NCBI GenBank assembly: GCA_022510445.1
Contig: JAFLTN010000007.1
Location: 1-38,721 of the forward strand
Reading direction: 5' to 3'
From: Muribaculaceae bacterium
Lineage (GTDB): Bacteria > Bacteroidota > Bacteroidia > Bacteroidales > Muribaculaceae
Length of the DNA: 38,721 bases
In this document: one piece after another, positions 37,225 to 38,721 of the stretch
Layout of the letters: each line of letters opens with the position of its first letter
How positions within the stretch are numbered: position 1 is the stretch's first letter
Translations under genes and position numbers: made by a program
Notes under the pieces: model-generated
What the model was told of the DNA's origin: nothing
What the model saw: only the letters and a program-made list of their open reading frames with translations
Databases searched by the model: none

Positions 37225-37860
37225 TTAGAAATTCTCGTTAATTAATTCTACGCTTCCCTCGGTCATAAGAATTGCATCCGTGTTAAGAACGCTGTAAGCA
37301 TTCAGATCCTTAGCCTGCATCATCATGGCATTGGGTACGTTGCGAACTGAAAGAAGGAGGTTATCGTCATAACCGTTCATCACAAGAAGAGTTTTCTTTG
37401 TTTCCACCTTAAAGCTCTTCGCAATTTTCATCCAGTCTTTGGTGCATGGTTTGTCGAAGCTGAAGTTTTCAACTACGATGATCTCACCTTTTCCCGACTT
37501 GGCTGTCAAAGCGATCTTACGTGCAAGTTGTTTCATCTTCTTGTTAAGCTTGGTGCGATAGTCTCTCGGACGCGGACCAAACACGCGGCCTCCACCTTTA
37601 AGAAGAGGTGAGTTGATATCACCACGACGAGCACCGCCACCACCTTTTTGACGGCCAAGCTTTTTAGTAGATCCGGAAACTTCACTTCTTTCCTTGCTCT
37701 TGTGAGTGCCTTGACGTTGGTTGCCCAAATACTGTTTAATATCAAGATAAAGGGTATGATCCGCGTTGCCTTCGGTCAAGTCCCGGCCAAACACCTCATC
37801 GTTAAGAGTTACCTTACGTCCGGTGTCTTCTCCTTTAATGTTATATACTGCTGCTTCCAT
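37225..37860 (-). CDS. rplD: 50S ribosomal protein L4
   Basis: L4 helps form the exit-tunnel constriction and autoregulates the S10 operon in some bacteria. The 211-aa protein has the tunnel-loop region KLGRQKGGGGARRGDINSPLLKGGGRVFGPRPRDYRTKLNKK. Its ATG overlaps the rplC stop by one base (TAATG), so the two are probably coupled. Confidence 0.99.
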   Translation of the reverse strand: MEAAVYNIKGEDTGRKVTLNDEVFGRDLTEGNADHTLYLDIKQYLGNQRQGTHKSKERSEVSGSTKKLGRQKGGGGARRGDINSPLLKGGGRVFGPRPRDYRTKLNKKMKQLARKIALTAKSGKGEIIVVENFSFDKPCTKDWMKIAKSFKVETKKTLLVMNGYDDNLLLSVRNVPNAMMMQAKDLNAYSVLNTDAILMTEGSVELINENF

Positions 37861-38477
37861 TATTTCTCAACCAAAACAATTGAACCTTTATGGCCTGGTA
37901 TCGACCCTTTGATTACTAACAGATTGTGTTCAGGAAGAACCTTAATCACCTGAAGATTCTGAACTGTGACACGGTCATTGCCCATATGGCCTGCCATGCG
38001 AAGTCCCTTGAACACTTTTGCGGGATAAGAACATGCACCGATAGAACCCGGAGCACGGAGCCTGTTATGCTGACCATGAGTTTGCTGGCCAACACCGCCG
38101 AATCCATGACGTTTAACAACACCTTGGAAACCTTTACCTTTGCTTGTGCCGATCACATCGACAAATCCACCCTCCTGGAATAAATCAACTGTGAGGGTGC
38201 TTCCAAGCTCCGGTGTGGTTTCAAACGATTTGAACTCAGCCAAGTGTCTCTTGGGGGTCACTCCTGCCTTGGCAAAATGTCCTGCCTCCGGCTTGCTGGT
38301 GTGTTTTTCTTTTTTATCTTCAAAACCAACCTGCACGGCTTCATAACCGTCTTTCTCAACGGTCTTCAGCTGAGTGACAACACAAGGACCAACTTCGATA
38401 ACAGTGCACGGAATATTTTTTCCGTCGGCACTGAAAACGGATGTCATTCCGATTTTCTTTCCTAATAATCCTGGCAT
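37860..38477 (-). CDS. rplC: 50S ribosomal protein L3
   Basis: L3 contacts the peptidyl-transferase centre early in assembly. The 205-aa protein starts [34 protein letters not shown]. The core loop has [51 protein letters not shown]. The gap to rpsJ is 62 bp and contains a perfect hairpin. Confidence 0.99.
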   Translation of the reverse strand: MPGLLGKKIGMTSVFSADGKNIPCTVIEVGPCVVTQLKTVEKDGYEAVQVGFEDKKEKHTSKPEAGHFAKAGVTPKRHLAEFKSFETTPELGSTLTVDLFQEGGFVDVIGTSKGKGFQGVVKRHGFGGVGQQTHGQHNRLRAPGSIGACSYPAKVFKGLRMAGHMGNDRVTVQNLQVIKVLPEHNLLVIKGSIPGHKGSIVLVEK

Positions 38478-38506
38478 TTCTTTAATGGTTTAAAACTATT
38501 TTTCTA

Positions 38507-38527
38507 TTGCCGGAATTTATCCGGCAA
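38507..38527 (-). other. Hairpin in the rpsJ-rplC spacer
   Basis: TTGCCGGA-ATTTA-TCCGGCAA is a perfect 8-bp stem in the 62-bp spacer between rpsJ and rplC. No T-tract follows on the minus strand, so it is not a standard terminator. It may be an mRNA processing or regulatory element. Confidence 0.4.
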
Positions 38528-38539
38528 AAATTTCTCTGA

Positions 38540-38721
38540 TTATACTTTAATGCTGACGTCTACGCCACTTGGCAATTCCAACTTCATCAAAGCATCTACT
38601 GTTTTGGTTGTAGAGCTATAGATGTCTATGAGTCTCTGATAAGAAGAGAGCTGGAACTGCTCACGGCTTTTCTTATTCACGAAAGTTGAACGGTTAACCG
38701 TGAAAATACGCTTGTGTGTTG
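38540..38721 (-). CDS. rpsJ: 30S ribosomal protein S10, C-terminal part (5' end beyond window)
   Basis: The frame entering from the window end reads [20 protein letters not shown] and ends [22 protein letters not shown], followed by TAA. This is the C-terminal ~60 residues of S10, which also joins NusG/NusE transcription complexes. It is not in the ORF track because its start is outside. It is the first visible gene of the S10-spc-alpha cluster. Confidence 0.97.
   Translation of the reverse strand, partial: THKRIFTVNRSTFVNKKSREQFQLSSYQRLIDIYSSTTKTVDALMKLELPSGVDVSIKV

Noticed and set aside
1-38721. tRNA genes, CRISPR arrays, insertion sequences or phage genes
   Set aside because: All spacers were read. 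None holds a cloverleaf-like sequence, regularly spaced repeats, transposase or integrase.

Overview
This window is chromosomal DNA from a member of the Bacteroidota, most likely the order Bacteroidales. Muribaculaceae or a close relative is possible, but I cannot settle the family by eye. The evidence is the ribosomal cluster order (S10-spc-alpha with secY-map-infA-rpmJ and no adk), the cysteine-poor forms of S14, S4 and L36, a eukaryote-like GT3 glycogen synthase, a FucP-type fucose permease beside GDP-fucose genes, a DUF3109 protein, and several promoters of the Bacteroidetes primary sigma type (TTTG, about 19-21 bp, TAnnTTTG).

Region 1 (1-2.7 kb) holds the 3' end of a secreted Cthe_2159-like carbohydrate-binding protein on the + strand, facing a short-chain dehydrogenase and an exported alpha/beta hydrolase on the - strand. 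Region 2 (2.85-10.15 kb) is a compact minus-strand sugar-nucleotide operon read ugd, fucP, nucleotidyltransferase-kinase fusion, gmd, a DegT-family aminotransferase, fcl, behind one recognisable promoter. It joins de novo GDP-L-fucose synthesis (Gmd, Fcl) with a fucose importer and a candidate salvage-activation enzyme, plus UDP-glucuronate synthesis and an amino-sugar branch. It has no glycosyltransferases or flippase, so it supplies precursors and is not a full capsule locus.

Region 3 (10.17-18.3 kb) has hemW, a divergently transcribed EF-G paralog (+ strand) with a rewritten GTPase centre, and a two-gene glycogen operon (GT3 synthase, then GT35 phosphorylase). A bidirectional pair of terminators separates the EF-G paralog from the glycogen operon. 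The glycogen promoter is embedded in the terminator of the next gene, a Bax-inhibitor-1 family membrane protein.

Region 4 (18.3-23.7 kb) contains the BI-1 protein, argS, an HU protein, a DUF3109 protein (+ strand) and cardiolipin synthase.

Region 5 (23.73-38.72 kb) is an uninterrupted minus-strand ribosomal and transcription superoperon from rpsJ (cut by the window end) to rplQ, ending in a clear terminator. It includes secY, map, infA, rpoA and two short genes missing from the ORF track (rpmD and rpmJ). The most interesting accessory material is the fusion enzyme and the wedged aminotransferase in region 2, and the EF-G paralog in region 3. No tRNA, rRNA, CRISPR array or insertion sequence was seen.
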